64,000 nt of DNA from Pseudomonas sp. AOB-7. Lineage in GTDB: Bacteria; Pseudomonadota; Gammaproteobacteria; Pseudomonadales; Pseudomonadaceae. Positions within the stretch are counted from its first letter, which is position 1, and every line of letters begins with the position of its first letter. Shown here one piece after another: positions 28,800-38,924 of this stretch. A model generated the notes under the pieces. The model had not been told where the DNA came from. It saw only the letters and a program-made list of their open reading frames with translations, and ran no database searches. The DNA is taken from positions 355,887 through 419,886 of the forward strand of contig NZ_RFFK01000003.1 in the NCBI RefSeq assembly GCF_003696305.1, written 5' to 3'. The translations under genes were made by a program, and so were the position numbers.

Positions 28800-30359
28800 T
28801 CAATTGGTCATCTGCTCGGGATCGATCGGGTCGATCAGCACGGGCTGGCGCTGGCGCACCAGCAGGTCGAGGATCTGTTCCTGTTTTTCGCCGAGGATGC
28901 CGGCGAGCTGGATGCCGTTGCTCTTGCGCGGGGCGATCAGCTTGACCCGGTACAGCTCCACCGACAGCGGCGAGTCGATGTTGATCGGGCTGGAGCCGTT
29001 GCCGGCCAGGGTGCCGCCGACGATGATCATCGACACCTTGGTGTCGAAGGGGTCGAGCTTGAGGTCGCGGTCGGTATCGGACAGGTCCTTGATGTGGCCG
29101 TACACGCCGGTCAGCTCGTTGAGCGCGGCGAGGTTGTCGTACAGGCGAATGTTCTCGCTGTTGCGGATGCGGATGCCGTGGCGCCGGTTGCGCAGCACCT
29201 GGTTGCCCCACAGCAGGTTGTCGCCGCTCTCGTAGATGGTGATGCCGTCGGCATGGTTGCCGTGCACGCGGTTGTAGGCGATCAGGTTGCCGACGCTGTT
29301 ACGGTCGATGACCACCCCGGAGAGCTTGTTGTCATGGCTCTCGTTGTTGATGATCCAGCTGTCGTTGACCTCGCGCGAAATGATGATGCCGTGCTTCTTC
29401 TTGGTCCCGAACACCTTGTTCTCGGCGATGATCAGGCCGTGCGAACGGTCGTGCGGGTCGATGCCGTAGACGATGTTGTCGCGGTAGGTATTGCCCTTGA
29501 TCACCACGTTCTGCGCTTCGTAGCAGTAGAAGCCGTACCAGTGGTCGACGAACTCCGAATCGATCAGCCAGCCGGTCGGCTCCTCGCGCTTGAGGCGGGC
29601 ATGCATGTTCGGCGTGTACTGGGTGATCGACACGCCGTAGGACTTGGAATTCGAATAGCCCAGGCTGGTCAGCACGCTGCCGGCGATGTACAGCTCGCTG
29701 CCGCCCCAGGACACCAGGAAGGGGCGGAACTCCTTGCCGTCGTCGCGCAGGGTGGCCGGGCCCTTGTCGGCCTCGCGCCAGGCGGTGACGCGGGTGTCGG
29801 TGAGGAACATCAGGCCGTCGTTGACCAGGAACGCGCCGCGTTCCTGCGACAGGCGCAGCTCGCGGGTCTCCTTGCCGACGTGCAGGGTCGCGCCCTGGGC
29901 GACCACGATCGGCAGGCGGGCAATGTAGACGCCCGGCTGCTGTTCTTCGAACTGGCTGGCGGGCAGGGCCTTGGCCAGGTCCTGCGCGGTGACCAGGCCA
30001 CCTTCGATGAAGATCGCCTGGGGCATGCCCTGCTGGCGCTTGACCCATTCGCGCAGGCGCTCGTTGCCGCCGGTGAAGTCCTTCAGCGCGTCCTGGCGCA
30101 GCATGCGCCGCACCGCCACGCGGCCCTTGTCCTGGCGCGGAATCTTGGCCAGCACGGCGTCCATGGTGTAGCCGGACAGATCCGGCAGCGTCGGCGCTTC
30201 CAGGTGCAGCGGCTCGGCCGGCGCACTGCGCACCCGGTAGTCGAACTGGTGCTCGCTCTCGGCGCCGAGCGCCGGCGGCGCGGCCAGCTGCACGGCGCCG
30301 AGCAGCGCGCCTGCGCCGAGCAGGCAGAAGGCGAGGCGCTTGTTGATCCTGCGTGGCAT
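28800..30359 (-). CDS. algG: Poly(beta-D-mannuronate) C5-epimerase AlgG
   Basis: Periplasmic epimerase that converts polymer mannuronate to guluronate. It has 519 residues. The signal peptide includes LAFCLLGAGALLGAVQLAAP. The protein is a right-handed parallel beta-helix with many short repeated turns (for example NTYRDNIVYGIDPHDRSHGL and NRVHGNHADGITIYESGDNL). The catalytic signature DPHD lies in the first of these. It sits 11 bases after algE and 11 before algX. The slightly shorter length than PAO1 (543 as I recall) reflects a shorter N-terminal region. Confidence 0.95.
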   Translation of the reverse strand: MPRRINKRLAFCLLGAGALLGAVQLAAPPALGAESEHQFDYRVRSAPAEPLHLEAPTLPDLSGYTMDAVLAKIPRQDKGRVAVRRMLRQDALKDFTGGNERLREWVKRQQGMPQAIFIEGGLVTAQDLAKALPASQFEEQQPGVYIARLPIVVAQGATLHVGKETRELRLSQERGAFLVNDGLMFLTDTRVTAWREADKGPATLRDDGKEFRPFLVSWGGSELYIAGSVLTSLGYSNSKSYGVSITQYTPNMHARLKREEPTGWLIDSEFVDHWYGFYCYEAQNVVIKGNTYRDNIVYGIDPHDRSHGLIIAENKVFGTKKKHGIIISREVNDSWIINNESHDNKLSGVVIDRNSVGNLIAYNRVHGNHADGITIYESGDNLLWGNQVLRNRRHGIRIRNSENIRLYDNLAALNELTGVYGHIKDLSDTDRDLKLDPFDTKVSMIIVGGTLAGNGSSPINIDSPLSVELYRVKLIAPRKSNGIQLAGILGEKQEQILDLLVRQRQPVLIDPIDPEQMTN

Positions 30360-30370
30360 GGGATCTCTCC

Positions 30371-31843
30371 TCAGAAGCGCCAGATGAAGTCGACGAAGGC
30401 GCGGTGCATCACCGAGTCGGTGCCGCGGCCATAGGCGTCGCCGGGCAGGAACACGCCGCCGCGCAGACGCACCAGGGCCGAACGCTCGTCGAGTCGTTCC
30501 GCCACCGAGGCCGGCAGCAGGCCCTGCTTGAAGTAGCGGGTCAGGACCAGGTCGACCTCCTGGCCGACGTCCTTCTCGCCCGCCACCAGCGGCGCGTCGA
30601 CGCCGCTGTCGCCGATGTCCTGGTCGCCGTCGACGCGCCACAGGCGGTGGTAGACCAGGCTGGCGTCGTAGTCCTGGCCCAGTTGCCAGGAGCTGAAGGC
30701 GCTGGCCACCTGCAGGTTGGAGAGCTCGCCGCGGAAGGCCTCGCCGAAGCGGTGCAGGCGCGATTCGACGCCGGTGAAATTGGCGCGGTTGCTGTGCAGG
30801 CCGGTCTGCATGAACTGGCGCGACTCGTCCTCATCGCCGCCGCCACTGCCGCGGGCATAGGCCGCACCGATCTTCCAGTGCTCGTCGAGGCTGTAGCGCA
30901 GGCCGAGGTCCACCGCCCAGGCGTCGACGTCCTGGCTACGCGAGCCGCTGGCCAGGCGTTCGTCGCCGATCACCTGCTGTTGCAGCTGGTCGGTGTCGCC
31001 CTTGAGCCAGGTCATCTGCGCCCAGTAGTTGAGGCGGTTGCGCGAGTTGCGCTCGAAGAAGCCGCCGTCGGCGTGCAGGCCGAACCAGGTGAGGTCGCCG
31101 GTATGGCGCTTGCTCAGCTCGTCGACGCGCTCGCCGACATTGGGCAGGCTGCCGTCGTCGCGGCTGTGGTGCAGCTTGGCGCCGATGCGGTGGCCCGGGG
31201 TCCACTGGTAGGCGAGGCCGGCGAAGTAGTGGCGGCGGTCCTCGTCTTCCGGGGCCAGCTCGTCGAGGTCGGTGCGGTACTCGGAGAAGCGTTCGGCGAC
31301 GCCGATATCGGCCTGCAGCAGGGTGCTGTCGAAGCGCCAGTGCAGGGCCTCGATATTGGTGTCCCACCAGGTGCCTTCGTCGCTGCGCAGGCGCTGGCGG
31401 CCGAAGCGCAGGCGCTCGCCGGGGTAGGCGGTGAGGCCGCTGTAGTCGACCCAGAACTCGCGCAGGGCCAGGTAGCTGTCGTCCGGTTGGCGCGCGTCGC
31501 TGCGGCTGCTGCTGGCGGCGGTTTCGCCGTCGTCGCCGGCGCGCTGCAGCGGGTCGGTCTCGATGGTGTCGGTGGCGGTCACCGCCTGGCCCATGGCGAA
31601 GGCGCTCCAGTCGCCGCGCTGGGCATAGGCCCAGGGGCGCAGATCGAGACCGATGCCGTTGACGTCGCCGCCGTCGCGGGTGCCGAGGTCGCGGTCGTCT
31701 TCCGATTGCGCGGTGATCTTGATGTCCAGGCCGAAGTCGGTCTGGTTGTCGGTCGCCCAGGCGGTGCCGGCGGCGAGCAGGCTGGCACCGAGGCCGAGCT
31801 GGCTGACGATTCGATTGAACTGCATACGGGTGTCCTTGTTCAT
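30371..31843 (-). CDS. algE: Alginate outer-membrane export porin AlgE
   Basis: An 18-stranded outer-membrane beta-barrel through which alginate leaves the cell. It has 490 residues, equal to PAO1. The signal peptide is followed by [20 protein letters not shown] and [20 protein letters not shown], both diagnostic. The C-terminus [15 protein letters not shown] ends in Phe, the BAM recognition signal for barrels. The start ATGA overlaps the algK stop by four bases. Long acidic loops are visible. Confidence 0.95.
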   Translation of the reverse strand: MNKDTRMQFNRIVSQLGLGASLLAAGTAWATDNQTDFGLDIKITAQSEDDRDLGTRDGGDVNGIGLDLRPWAYAQRGDWSAFAMGQAVTATDTIETDPLQRAGDDGETAASSSRSDARQPDDSYLALREFWVDYSGLTAYPGERLRFGRQRLRSDEGTWWDTNIEALHWRFDSTLLQADIGVAERFSEYRTDLDELAPEDEDRRHYFAGLAYQWTPGHRIGAKLHHSRDDGSLPNVGERVDELSKRHTGDLTWFGLHADGGFFERNSRNRLNYWAQMTWLKGDTDQLQQQVIGDERLASGSRSQDVDAWAVDLGLRYSLDEHWKIGAAYARGSGGGDEDESRQFMQTGLHSNRANFTGVESRLHRFGEAFRGELSNLQVASAFSSWQLGQDYDASLVYHRLWRVDGDQDIGDSGVDAPLVAGEKDVGQEVDLVLTRYFKQGLLPASVAERLDERSALVRLRGGVFLPGDAYGRGTDSVMHRAFVDFIWRF

Positions 31844-33216
31844 GGCTGGCTCGCCTGCAGGCTGTTCTGTTCGCGCCAGGCGTTGCCACGCGCCTCGCGC
31901 TCCTCTTGCAGCAGGCGCTGGGCCTCGGCCAGTTGCGCCGGGGTCAGGCGCTGGGCGATGGCATGGGCCAGCTCGTGGGTCTGCGGCGTGTTGCGCGGCA
32001 GGGCGAGCTGGCTGAAGACATAGGCATTGACCGGGTTGGGCTTGACGCCGCGGCCCTGGCTGAACATCTGCGCCAGGGCGAAGTCGGCGCTGAGCTGGCC
32101 GGCGCGGGCGGCGCTGAGCAAATGATCGAGCGCCTGTTGCGGGTAGACCTCGCCGAGGTAGCCGCGCAGGTAGAGCTGCCCCAGGTAGTAGTTGGCGCTG
32201 GGCTCGCTGGGCGCGGCCTTGCGCAGGTGCTCCTCGGCTTTCTTCGGCTCCTGCGGCAGCAGCTTGCCTTCGTAGTACAGGCGCCCGAGCAGCAGCTCGG
32301 CGCGCGGCAGGGCGGCGTCGCGGCCCTTGTCCAGGTAGCCGAGCAGGGTCTCGCTGTCGCCCTGCTGCGGGTAGTCGTAGAGCAGCCGCGCCAGGCTGAC
32401 CCAGGCGGCCGGATGCTGCGGCGCGATGGCTTCGAGCAGCTCCTGCGCGCGCCCGGGCTGCGGCTGGCCGACTTCGGCGTCGGCCAGCACCTGGGCCACG
32501 GCGTCGACCCGATTGGGCGACACGCGGCCGGCGCGGTAGCCGACCATCAGCTGTTCGAGCAGGGCGTCGAGTTCTTCTTCGCGCCCCTGCTTCTGGTACA
32601 CCGTGGCCAGCTCGACGTAGCAGACGTCGTTCGCCGCCAGGCCGGCCTGGCAGATGCGTTCGATTTCGCCCAGGTGCTGGTCGTAGCTGCCGTCGCTGCG
32701 GTAGACGAGGATTTGCGCCAGTTCGGCCTGCGGCAGTCCCTGCTGGCGCCAGTCATGGATGCGTTGCGATAGGTTCATGGCGGGGAAGTCCTGTGGGTAG
32801 AACAGGTAAAGCTCGGTCAGCGGCAGCAGCACGCCGGGCTCGCCGGCGCGGCTGGCGGTCTCCAGCAGTTCGGCCGCTTCCTGGCGCTCGGCGGAGCTGC
32901 TGCCGGGCTTGCGCGCCAGCAGCTTGCCGAGCCGCGCCTTGGCCCGCGGCGAACCGTCGAGGGCCTGGCGATAGACGCGCTCGGCCTCGGCCAGGTCCTG
33001 CGGCTGGCCGTTGGCGACATACAGGTCGGCCAGGCCGATCTGCGCTTCGTCGTAACCCAGTTCGGCGAGCTGGCGGAAATGCCGCTCGGCGGTCTGCTGG
33101 TCGCCGCGCTGCAGCGCCTCGCGGGCCAGGCGTTGATCGGGCAGGCCGGCGCAACCGGCGAGGGCGGCGCTCACGGCCAGGCCGAGCAGGGCGGGGCGGA
33201 GAAGAGGCAGAGACAT
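31840..33216 (-). CDS. algK: Alginate export lipoprotein AlgK
   Basis: Outer-membrane lipoprotein that helps position AlgE and links to AlgX and Alg44. It has 458 residues. The signal peptide ends at lipobox AALAGCAGL. The body is a chain of Sel1/TPR repeats: [80 protein letters not shown]. It starts 4 bases after alg44 and overlaps algE by 4 bases. Confidence 0.94.
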   Translation of the reverse strand: MSLPLLRPALLGLAVSAALAGCAGLPDQRLAREALQRGDQQTAERHFRQLAELGYDEAQIGLADLYVANGQPQDLAEAERVYRQALDGSPRAKARLGKLLARKPGSSSAERQEAAELLETASRAGEPGVLLPLTELYLFYPQDFPAMNLSQRIHDWRQQGLPQAELAQILVYRSDGSYDQHLGEIERICQAGLAANDVCYVELATVYQKQGREEELDALLEQLMVGYRAGRVSPNRVDAVAQVLADAEVGQPQPGRAQELLEAIAPQHPAAWVSLARLLYDYPQQGDSETLLGYLDKGRDAALPRAELLLGRLYYEGKLLPQEPKKAEEHLRKAAPSEPSANYYLGQLYLRGYLGEVYPQQALDHLLSAARAGQLSADFALAQMFSQGRGVKPNPVNAYVFSQLALPRNTPQTHELAHAIAQRLTPAQLAEAQRLLQEEREARGNAWREQNSLQASQP

Positions 33217-33220
33217 GGCG

Positions 33221-34384
33221 TTAACGTCCGGCGGCGATGGCCCGGTCGACCAGCCAGCTCAGCGACGGGCCGCGGTCGATGACCACGTCCACCGGCTGGC
33301 CGGCCAGGCTGGCGGGCAGGGTCTGTTCGGGCTTGATCTGCACGCGGATGTCGGCGGACAGGCCGCCATCGTGCAGGCTGCTGCTGACGATCTCGCCGCG
33401 GCGCGGCTGGTCTTCGCCGGCCACCTTGAAGCTCACCGGGGTGCCCGGGCGCGCCTGTTCCAGGTGGCGGTAGGGGAAGCTGGCGCTGACGGTGGCGATG
33501 CCGTCCTGCGGCACCAGTTCGAAGATCACGTCGCCCTTGCTGGCGAACTGGCCGTCGGCCACCAGCTGGCGGGCGATCTTGCAGTTGCACGGGCTGGTCA
33601 GGGTGCCCTGCATCTCGCGGCTGAACAGTGCCTCGATCTGGCTCGGCTCGAGCTGCTCCTCGCCCAGATGGCCCTTGAGCATCTCCAGCATGCTGGTGGT
33701 GAAGGTGGCGATCGGTGCGCCTTTCTCGACGATGCCGTCGGGCTGCACCAGGCTCTGCACGCTGCCTTCGCGCGGCATGGTCACCTGCAGGGCGGGCAGG
33801 CTGATCTGCGCCGACTGCGCGTGGGTGACGAAGTACAGGCCGTAGATCGACTTGCCGATGTAGCCGAAGGCGGCCAGGCCGACGAGGAAGATCGCGGCGC
33901 TGAACGACACCGCGCGCAGCCGGCCGAACCAGCCCATGCCGGCCCCGGCGCCGGCCTTGCGCGCCTTGGTGAAATTCTCGCGCTGGAGGATGTGCAGCAC
34001 CTCGCCGACGTTGACCAGCTCGCCGGCCAGGTGGGCGCTGATCAGGTGGCGCAGGGCGGCGGTTTCGCGGGTGCCGAGGTTGTGGAACTGGCAGCCGACG
34101 CGGCCCTGTTCGGGTTGCACCGAGCAGACCTGGAAATCCATGTCCAGGCCCAGCACCAGGCTGTCGAGCTGGAACTGCAGCTGGCCGCGATGGAAATCGC
34201 CGACCTTGTGCGCGGTGCGTTCGCTGGCGAAGCTGAAGCCGCCGGCGGAGACATCCAGCAGGCGCACGTCGATGCGTTCGCGCTGGGCATTGCTGTAGCG
34301 CAGGCGTCCGGGCAGCTTGACCCGGGCGTGCTGGCGCTGGGCCTCGGACTCATGGACGACGTTGAGGTTGGCGACTGAGTTCAT
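33221..34384 (-). CDS. alg44: Alginate polymerase c-di-GMP receptor Alg44
   Basis: Inner-membrane subunit of alginate polymerase; its cytosolic PilZ domain binds cyclic di-GMP to switch on polymerisation by Alg8. It has 387 residues. PilZ signature residues are present: Arg-X3-Arg in QRQHARVKLPGRLRY and Asp-X-Ser-X2-Gly in LLDVSAGGFSFASE. One membrane helix (AVSFSAAIFLVGLAAFGYIG) follows at about residue 165, then a periplasmic HlyD-like domain (PREGSVQSLVQPDGIVEKGA). Together with the diguanylate cyclase at 14954 it shows c-di-GMP control in this organism, though the partner cyclase in PAO1 is MucR. Confidence 0.95.
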   Translation of the reverse strand: MNSVANLNVVHESEAQRQHARVKLPGRLRYSNAQRERIDVRLLDVSAGGFSFASERTAHKVGDFHRGQLQFQLDSLVLGLDMDFQVCSVQPEQGRVGCQFHNLGTRETAALRHLISAHLAGELVNVGEVLHILQRENFTKARKAGAGAGMGWFGRLRAVSFSAAIFLVGLAAFGYIGKSIYGLYFVTHAQSAQISLPALQVTMPREGSVQSLVQPDGIVEKGAPIATFTTSMLEMLKGHLGEEQLEPSQIEALFSREMQGTLTSPCNCKIARQLVADGQFASKGDVIFELVPQDGIATVSASFPYRHLEQARPGTPVSFKVAGEDQPRRGEIVSSSLHDGGLSADIRVQIKPEQTLPASLAGQPVDVVIDRGPSLSWLVDRAIAAGR

Positions 34385-34410
34385 GGTGGCTAGTTCCTAT
34401 TCGAGTTCGG

Positions 34411-35892
34411 TCATACCAGCGCCAACAGCGCGGCGATGAATACACAGGAGGCAGAGAAGGTCATGGCGCGCGACGACCAGCTGTTGAACCAGTTGGCGAA
34501 GCTGGACAGGCCGCGGTTGAGCTTGGTGTTCTGGCGCGTCCAGGACTGCTGGTCGAGGCGGAAGAACACGTAGATCTTCACCAGGGCGCCGACGATCTGG
34601 TTGTAATAGAGCAGCACCGGGTAGGCCGGGCCGACGCGGTGGCCGGAGAGCATCAGCAGCACTGTCAGAACCAGGCGCGTGCTGCCAATCCACAGCAGGT
34701 AGATCAACAGGTACATCAGGCTGTACTTGATGCTGGCGATGATCGCCACGCACAGGCCGAGCAGGCAGGTCCACATCGACACGCGCTGGTCCAGCAGCAC
34801 CAGACTGGTGAAGGCGCCGAGGCGATTCAGGCCCAGGCGCAGGGCGCGCGAGTTCTGCCGCAGGTTGTTGCCGTACCAGCGGAACATCAGCTTGCGGCTG
34901 GCCTTGATGAAGCTCTTCTCCGGCGGATGCTCGACCGTGTTGATCGCCGCATCCGGCACGTAGAAGGTGTCGTAGCCCAGGCGCATCAGGCTGTACCAGC
35001 TGGACTTGTCGTCGCCGGTGAGGAACTGGAAGCGGCCCAGACGCCAGTGCTCGAGGTGATCGCTCTCCACGTCGCGGATGAACTCGGGGTCGGTCACCAC
35101 GCTGGCGCGGAACACCGACATGCGCCCGGTCATGGTCAGCACGCGCTTGGAGAGGGCCATCGAGCACATGTTGAGGTGGCGCTGGGCGAAGCGCAGCTTG
35201 TGCCACTCGCTCATCAGGTAGCTGCCGCGCACCTCGCAGAACTCGTTGGTGGTCAGCCCGCCGACGTTGGGGAACAGCTTGAACCAGGGCACGCTCTTGC
35301 TCACCACGCCCGGCTCGAGCACGGTGTCGCCGTCGATCACCGCCACCACCGCATCGCGATCCGGCTGCTGCCGGGAGATGGCGCGGAAACCGTGGGCCAG
35401 GCCGTCGCGCTTGCCGGTGCCGGGAATGCGCACGATGTTCAGCTTGACGTGCGCCGGCGGCTGGGCCTGGGCCCAGAGCGTCTTGATCAGCAGCTCGTCG
35501 GACAGCTCGACGATCGAACACACCAGGGTGCTCGGGTAGCCGCAGTCGATCGCCTCGCGGATCACCGAGCGATAGACCATGGCGGTGGTCAGCGCCTCGA
35601 TGCGAAAGCTGGTGACCAGCAGAAAGACATGAGAGGGGTCGGCATCCTTGCCGAGTCTTTGCACCTTGCGGCGATACCAGGGGTATACCAGGTAGAGGAA
35701 CAGGCAGCCGCGCACGAAATGCACGGCGCCCATGGAATAACGCCAGATGCCGACGATGCCGATCAGCAGGAGGAAGTCCCGCGATTCGGGGTCGAACACC
35801 GTACGTGGCAGGGCCAGTGCCAGCAGCATCAGCGCGCTGAGGTACAGCAGCCAGCCGCTGGCGTGGTTGAGGCCGTTCTTGAGCTTGTCCAT
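34411..35892 (-). CDS. alg8: Alginate polymerase glycosyltransferase Alg8
   Basis: GT2-family inner-membrane processive glycosyltransferase that polymerises GDP-mannuronate. It has 493 residues from ATG 35892 ([20 protein letters not shown]). Upstream in-frame codons overlap the gap after algD and are not needed. The catalytic core has [20 protein letters not shown] with the Asp-X-Asp site, [18 protein letters not shown], and the acceptor helix region [19 protein letters not shown]. Several C-terminal membrane helices follow (ILVL-rich, for example [20 protein letters not shown]). Confidence 0.95.
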   Translation of the reverse strand: MDKLKNGLNHASGWLLYLSALMLLALALPRTVFDPESRDFLLLIGIVGIWRYSMGAVHFVRGCLFLYLVYPWYRRKVQRLGKDADPSHVFLLVTSFRIEALTTAMVYRSVIREAIDCGYPSTLVCSIVELSDELLIKTLWAQAQPPAHVKLNIVRIPGTGKRDGLAHGFRAISRQQPDRDAVVAVIDGDTVLEPGVVSKSVPWFKLFPNVGGLTTNEFCEVRGSYLMSEWHKLRFAQRHLNMCSMALSKRVLTMTGRMSVFRASVVTDPEFIRDVESDHLEHWRLGRFQFLTGDDKSSWYSLMRLGYDTFYVPDAAINTVEHPPEKSFIKASRKLMFRWYGNNLRQNSRALRLGLNRLGAFTSLVLLDQRVSMWTCLLGLCVAIIASIKYSLMYLLIYLLWIGSTRLVLTVLLMLSGHRVGPAYPVLLYYNQIVGALVKIYVFFRLDQQSWTRQNTKLNRGLSSFANWFNSWSSRAMTFSASCVFIAALLALV

Positions 35893-35939
35893 ATGCGTCT
35901 CTCGGTACCCGCGCGCAGGGCACGCGGGCACGCTTGGCC

Positions 35940-37250
35940 TTACCAGCAGATGCCTTCGGCCACGCCATTGCTGGCGTGCGGCATGAAGCCGACCAGGTCG
36001 ATCACCCGCTTGCCGCTGGGTGCCTGCGCGGCCAGCTTGGCGAAACGCTCGTCGCCGTTGCCGAGGACGATGATGTCGGCCTTGGCGATCACCGCGTCGA
36101 GGTCGCTGCCCAGCAGCGAGGACACGTGCGGGATCTTCGACTCGATGTAGTCCCGGTTGGCGCCGTGGACGCGGGCGTATTCGACGTTGCGGTCGTAGAT
36201 ACCCAGGTCATAGCCCTTGCCGATCAGCATCTCGGCCAGTTCCACCAGCGGGCTCTCGCGCAGGTCGTCGGTGCCGGCCTTGAAGCTCAGGCCGAGCAGG
36301 GCGACCTTGCGGGTGTCGTGGCTGGCGATGATGTCGAAGGCCTTCTGCACCTGGGCGGCGTTGCTGCGCATCAGCGAGCCGATCAGCGGTGCCTCGACGT
36401 CCAGGCTGCCGGCGCGGTAGTTCAGCGCGCGCACGTCCTTGGGCAGGCAGGAGCCGCCGAAGGCGAAGCCGGGCTTCATGTAGTACTTGGACAGGTTGAG
36501 CTTGTGGTCCTGGCAGATCACGTCCATCACCTCGCGGCCGTCGACGCCGACCGCCTTGGCGATGTTGCCGATCTCGTTGGCGAAGGTGACCTTGGCCGCG
36601 TGCCAGACGTTGCAGGTGTACTTGATCATCTCGGCGACTTCGATGTCCTTGCGGATGATCGGCGCGTCCAGCTCGCCGTAGATGCTGGCCAGCAGGTCGC
36701 CGGAGGCCTTGTCCAGTTCGCCGATCACGGTCATCGGCGGGAAGTCGTAGTCCTTGATCGCGGTGCTCTCGCGGAGGAACTCGGGGTTGACCGCCAGGCC
36801 GAAGTCGACCCCGGCCTTCTTCCCGGAGCAATCCTCGAGGATCGGCAGCACCACGTTCTTCGCGGTACCCGGCAGCACCGTACTGCGCACCACCACGGTA
36901 TGACGGCCGGGCTTGTCGCGCAGGGCGTAGCCGATCTCGCGGCACACGCCTTCGATGTAGTTCAGTTCCAGGTCGCCGTTCTTCTTGCTCGGCGTGCCGA
37001 CGCAGATGAACGACACGTCGCTCTCCAGCACGGCGGCGGCGACGTCGGTGGTGCCGCGCAGGCGACCCTGGCGCAGGCCCTGTTGCAGCAGTTCCTCCAG
37101 GCCCGGTTCGACGATGGGCGATTTGCCGTTGTTGATCAGCTCGATCTTGTACGCGGAGATATCCACGCCAATCACCTCGTGGCCGCGGGCCGACAAACAA
37201 CCGGCGCACACGGCGCCCACATAACCCAAACCGAAAATACTGATTCGCAT
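35940..37250 (-). CDS. algD: GDP-mannose 6-dehydrogenase AlgD
   Basis: First gene of the alginate operon; oxidises GDP-mannose to GDP-mannuronate in the committed, rate-limiting step. It has 436 residues, identical in length to PAO1. The NAD fold is [20 protein letters not shown], and the catalytic Cys lies in [20 protein letters not shown]. The last residues are [19 protein letters not shown] 37250 has a GAGGTG ribosome site 7 bases upstream; an in-frame start 11 codons earlier lacks one. The 680 bases upstream form the regulatory region described separately. Confidence 0.97.
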   Translation of the reverse strand: MRISIFGLGYVGAVCAGCLSARGHEVIGVDISAYKIELINNGKSPIVEPGLEELLQQGLRQGRLRGTTDVAAAVLESDVSFICVGTPSKKNGDLELNYIEGVCREIGYALRDKPGRHTVVVRSTVLPGTAKNVVLPILEDCSGKKAGVDFGLAVNPEFLRESTAIKDYDFPPMTVIGELDKASGDLLASIYGELDAPIIRKDIEVAEMIKYTCNVWHAAKVTFANEIGNIAKAVGVDGREVMDVICQDHKLNLSKYYMKPGFAFGGSCLPKDVRALNYRAGSLDVEAPLIGSLMRSNAAQVQKAFDIIASHDTRKVALLGLSFKAGTDDLRESPLVELAEMLIGKGYDLGIYDRNVEYARVHGANRDYIESKIPHVSSLLGSDLDAVIAKADIIVLGNGDERFAKLAAQAPSGKRVIDLVGFMPHASNGVAEGICW

Positions 37251-37313
37251 GGTATTCACCTCGTCCGTTCGATGCGTTTTCAAATACTGGCCAAATGGCC
37301 AAAACTGTTCTGC

Positions 37314-37342
37314 GAACTTGCTGTTTGTGCGTCAGCAAGTTC
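37314..37342 (-). other. Hairpin in the predicted algD leader
   Basis: Perfect 10-base arms GAACTTGCTG and CAGCAAGTTC with a 9-base loop, 64-92 bases upstream of the algD ATG. It has no T run. It would form a stable stem in the mRNA leader. Confidence 0.65.
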
Positions 37343-37592
37343 CTTCAGGCATAAGTAGGGTAGGGCGCCGGAAGTGGCGCCAAATGTGGGCCTTTATATA
37401 AAGTGGTGGCCCTTGGGTATTGTCTGTGCGGCCCGAATGGAGGCCTCTGTTTCGGTACTCTTGCGCGGGTGTCTATCTCCCTCTGGTGGCCCGTCTACTT
37501 TCTTCCGGGCGAAACCGCCCAGCGAAGGTTGATTCGCATGGTGGCAGTTTAAAATGGCAAGAAAGTTATGTATTGAAATGTGTTACGGGCTG

Positions 37593-37620
37593 TATGAGTG
37601 CATGACTTTGGCGATAGTTC
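37593..37620 (-). promoter_or_regulatory. Candidate AlgU (sigma-22) promoter of algD
   Basis: On the reverse strand GAACTA (37620-37615) resembles the AlgU -35 GAACTT with one change, then 17 bases, then TCATA (37597-37593) against consensus TCTGA. Transcription would start about 335 bases before the algD ATG; PAO1 algD also has a leader of several hundred bases. The match is partial, so this is a proposal. Confidence 0.4.
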
Positions 37621-37622
37621 CT

Positions 37623-37632
37623 ACCGTTCGTC
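37623..37632 (+). promoter_or_regulatory. AlgR-binding box upstream of algD
   Basis: ACCGTTCGTC is an exact match to the AlgR recognition sequence known from the P. aeruginosa algD promoter. It lies on the strand opposite to algD and 3 bases upstream of the candidate -35 element, about 375 bases from the algD start. A partial copy, CCGTTCGAT, is at 37265-37273. Confidence 0.65.
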
Positions 37633-37667
37633 CTGTTCCTGAACGCAAGCTGAACGATTAATTGATC

Positions 37668-37729
37668 GCAAGTTAATGGCAACTTGCAAATTGCACGATG
37701 GCACTTTGCAGTTTAATTGGCGTGCAATT
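37668..37729. repeat. Nested palindromes in the algD upstream region
   Basis: Two inverted repeats side by side: GCAAGTT (37668-37674) with AACTTGC (37681-37687), and AATTGCACG (37689-37697) with CGTGCAATT (37721-37729). They lie in AT-rich DNA upstream of the AlgR box and could be operator or bending sites. Confidence 0.6.
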
Positions 37730-37932
37730 AGCGGGTAACTAAGGACGGGCAATGGTTCGCGCTAAAACAGGCCAGCGTCGAAATTGCCAAGGCGTGCGGG
37801 TTTGGTTGGCGGGAACCAAGGTTCGTGGGGGCGCCAGGGCTTCGATGGCCAGCGCTGCGCCTGGCCTGGACGGCCAGTCGCTGCGGCGGCAGAGGAGGCG
37901 GCCGGGCAGGGCGCCGGGCCGCGAGGCGAGGA

Positions 37933-38712
37933 TCAGTCCTGCGGCTGGTCGCGCAGGAACACCAGGTTGTCTTCCTTGGAATGCTCGGCCGAGTAGCGGT
38001 AGCCCTGGTAGTCGAAGTCCTTGAGGCCCTCGGGGTTGGTCAGGCGCTCCTTGATCACGTAGCGCGCCATCAGGCCGCGGGCCTTCTTGGCGTAGAAGCT
38101 GATGATCTTGTACTGGCCGTTCTTCAGGTCCTTGAACTCGGTGTCGATGATCCGCGCCTTCAGCGCCTTGCGCTTGACCGCGCCGAAGTACTCGGTGGAC
38201 GCCAGGTTGAGCAGCACCTCGTCGCCCTGGGCGGCCAGCGCCTCGTTCAGCCAGCCGCTGATGCGCTCGCCCCAGAAGGCATAGAGATCCTTGCCGCGGC
38301 CGTTGACCAGCTTGGTGCCCATCTCCAGGCGATAGGGCTGCATCAGGTCCAGCGGGCGCAGCACGCCATACAGGCCGGAGAGCATGCGCAGGTGGGCCTG
38401 GGCGAAGTCGAAATCGTCCTCGGAGAAGTCCTCGGCATGCAGCCCGGTGTAGACGTCGCCCTTGAATGCCAGCAGCGCCTGCTTGGCGTTGGACGGGTTG
38501 AACGGCCGCTGCCAGCTGCCGAAGCGCGCGGCGTTGAGGCCGGCGAGCTTGTCCGAGAGGTGCATCAGTTCGGCGATCTGCGCCGGGCTGAAGTCGCGCA
38601 GCTGCTCGATCAGTTCCTGGGCGTGGTCGAGGTGTTCGGGTTGGGTGAAGCGCGGCGTGGCCGGCCGGGTCTCGTAGTCGAGGGTCTTGGCCGGTGAAAT
38701 CACCATCAGCAT
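37933..38712 (-). CDS. yaaA: YaaA, peroxide-stress resistance protein (DUF328)
   Basis: DNA-binding protein that limits DNA damage from hydrogen peroxide by lowering free iron in E. coli. It has 259 residues, the family norm. The start at 38712 ([16 protein letters not shown]) is about 10 bases after an AGGAG site; an ATG two codons earlier is too close to it. Conserved segments are [34 protein letters not shown] and [20 protein letters not shown], plus the C-terminal [16 protein letters not shown] homologue also lies upstream of algD in PAO1 (PA3539, recalled). Confidence 0.94.
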   Translation of the reverse strand: MLMVISPAKTLDYETRPATPRFTQPEHLDHAQELIEQLRDFSPAQIAELMHLSDKLAGLNAARFGSWQRPFNPSNAKQALLAFKGDVYTGLHAEDFSEDDFDFAQAHLRMLSGLYGVLRPLDLMQPYRLEMGTKLVNGRGKDLYAFWGERISGWLNEALAAQGDEVLLNLASTEYFGAVKRKALKARIIDTEFKDLKNGQYKIISFYAKKARGLMARYVIKERLTNPEGLKDFDYQGYRYSAEHSKEDNLVFLRDQPQD

Positions 38713-38924
38713 GGACATCTGCTCCTGAAAGTCTGGCGGCGATTCTAGAAGCTGGGGCCGGGCAAGACCACCTATAGGGACGATTGAGTCAGGACAGCGA
38801 CCGCAGCGCCCAGCCCGGAGGCAATCCGGGGCCTGGTGTGCAGGAGCGGGCGCCAGGCGCCGGCTTGACCCCGGGGCCGCCCCGGGGTTGTAGTGTGGCG
38901 GCGAACCTCGCACAGGGAGTCGTC

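Larger units (their letters stand above)
37251..37932 (-). promoter_or_regulatory. algD upstream regulatory region (no gene)
   Basis: About 680 bases with no convincing gene between yaaA and algD. The half nearest algD (37250-37750) is clearly AT-richer than the flanks; the rest (37750-37932) is GC-rich and carries the end of the yaaA transcript. It holds an exact AlgR-type box, a candidate AlgU promoter, a 10-base-pair hairpin in the leader and nested palindromes at 37668-37729, each listed separately. A large regulated upstream region is expected, since algD expression in pseudomonads depends on AlgU, AlgR, AlgB, AmrZ and IHF. Confidence 0.7.

Noticed and set aside
30353-32023. Long forward open frame opposite algE, and similar long frames opposite algG, algX, alg8, algD and ychF
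   Set aside because: Val/Ala/Gly/Gln-rich shadows of well-recognised reverse-strand genes; high GC content removes stop codons from these frames.
37314-37342. GAACTT at 37337-37342 as the main AlgU promoter of algD
   Set aside because: No TCTGA-like -10 lies 16-17 bases downstream (the sequence there is CAAGT/AAGTT), and the leader would be unusually short. The upstream GAACTA site fits better.
37420-37605. A 61-residue open frame upstream of algD
   Set aside because: No ribosome site, no domain, and it overlaps the candidate promoter and leader region.
38784-38924. Longer dmeF start adding 47 residues
   Set aside because: The extra residues are Pro/Gly-rich intergenic repeat sequence; the ATG at 38925 has a GGGAG ribosome site and matches the DmeF N-terminus.
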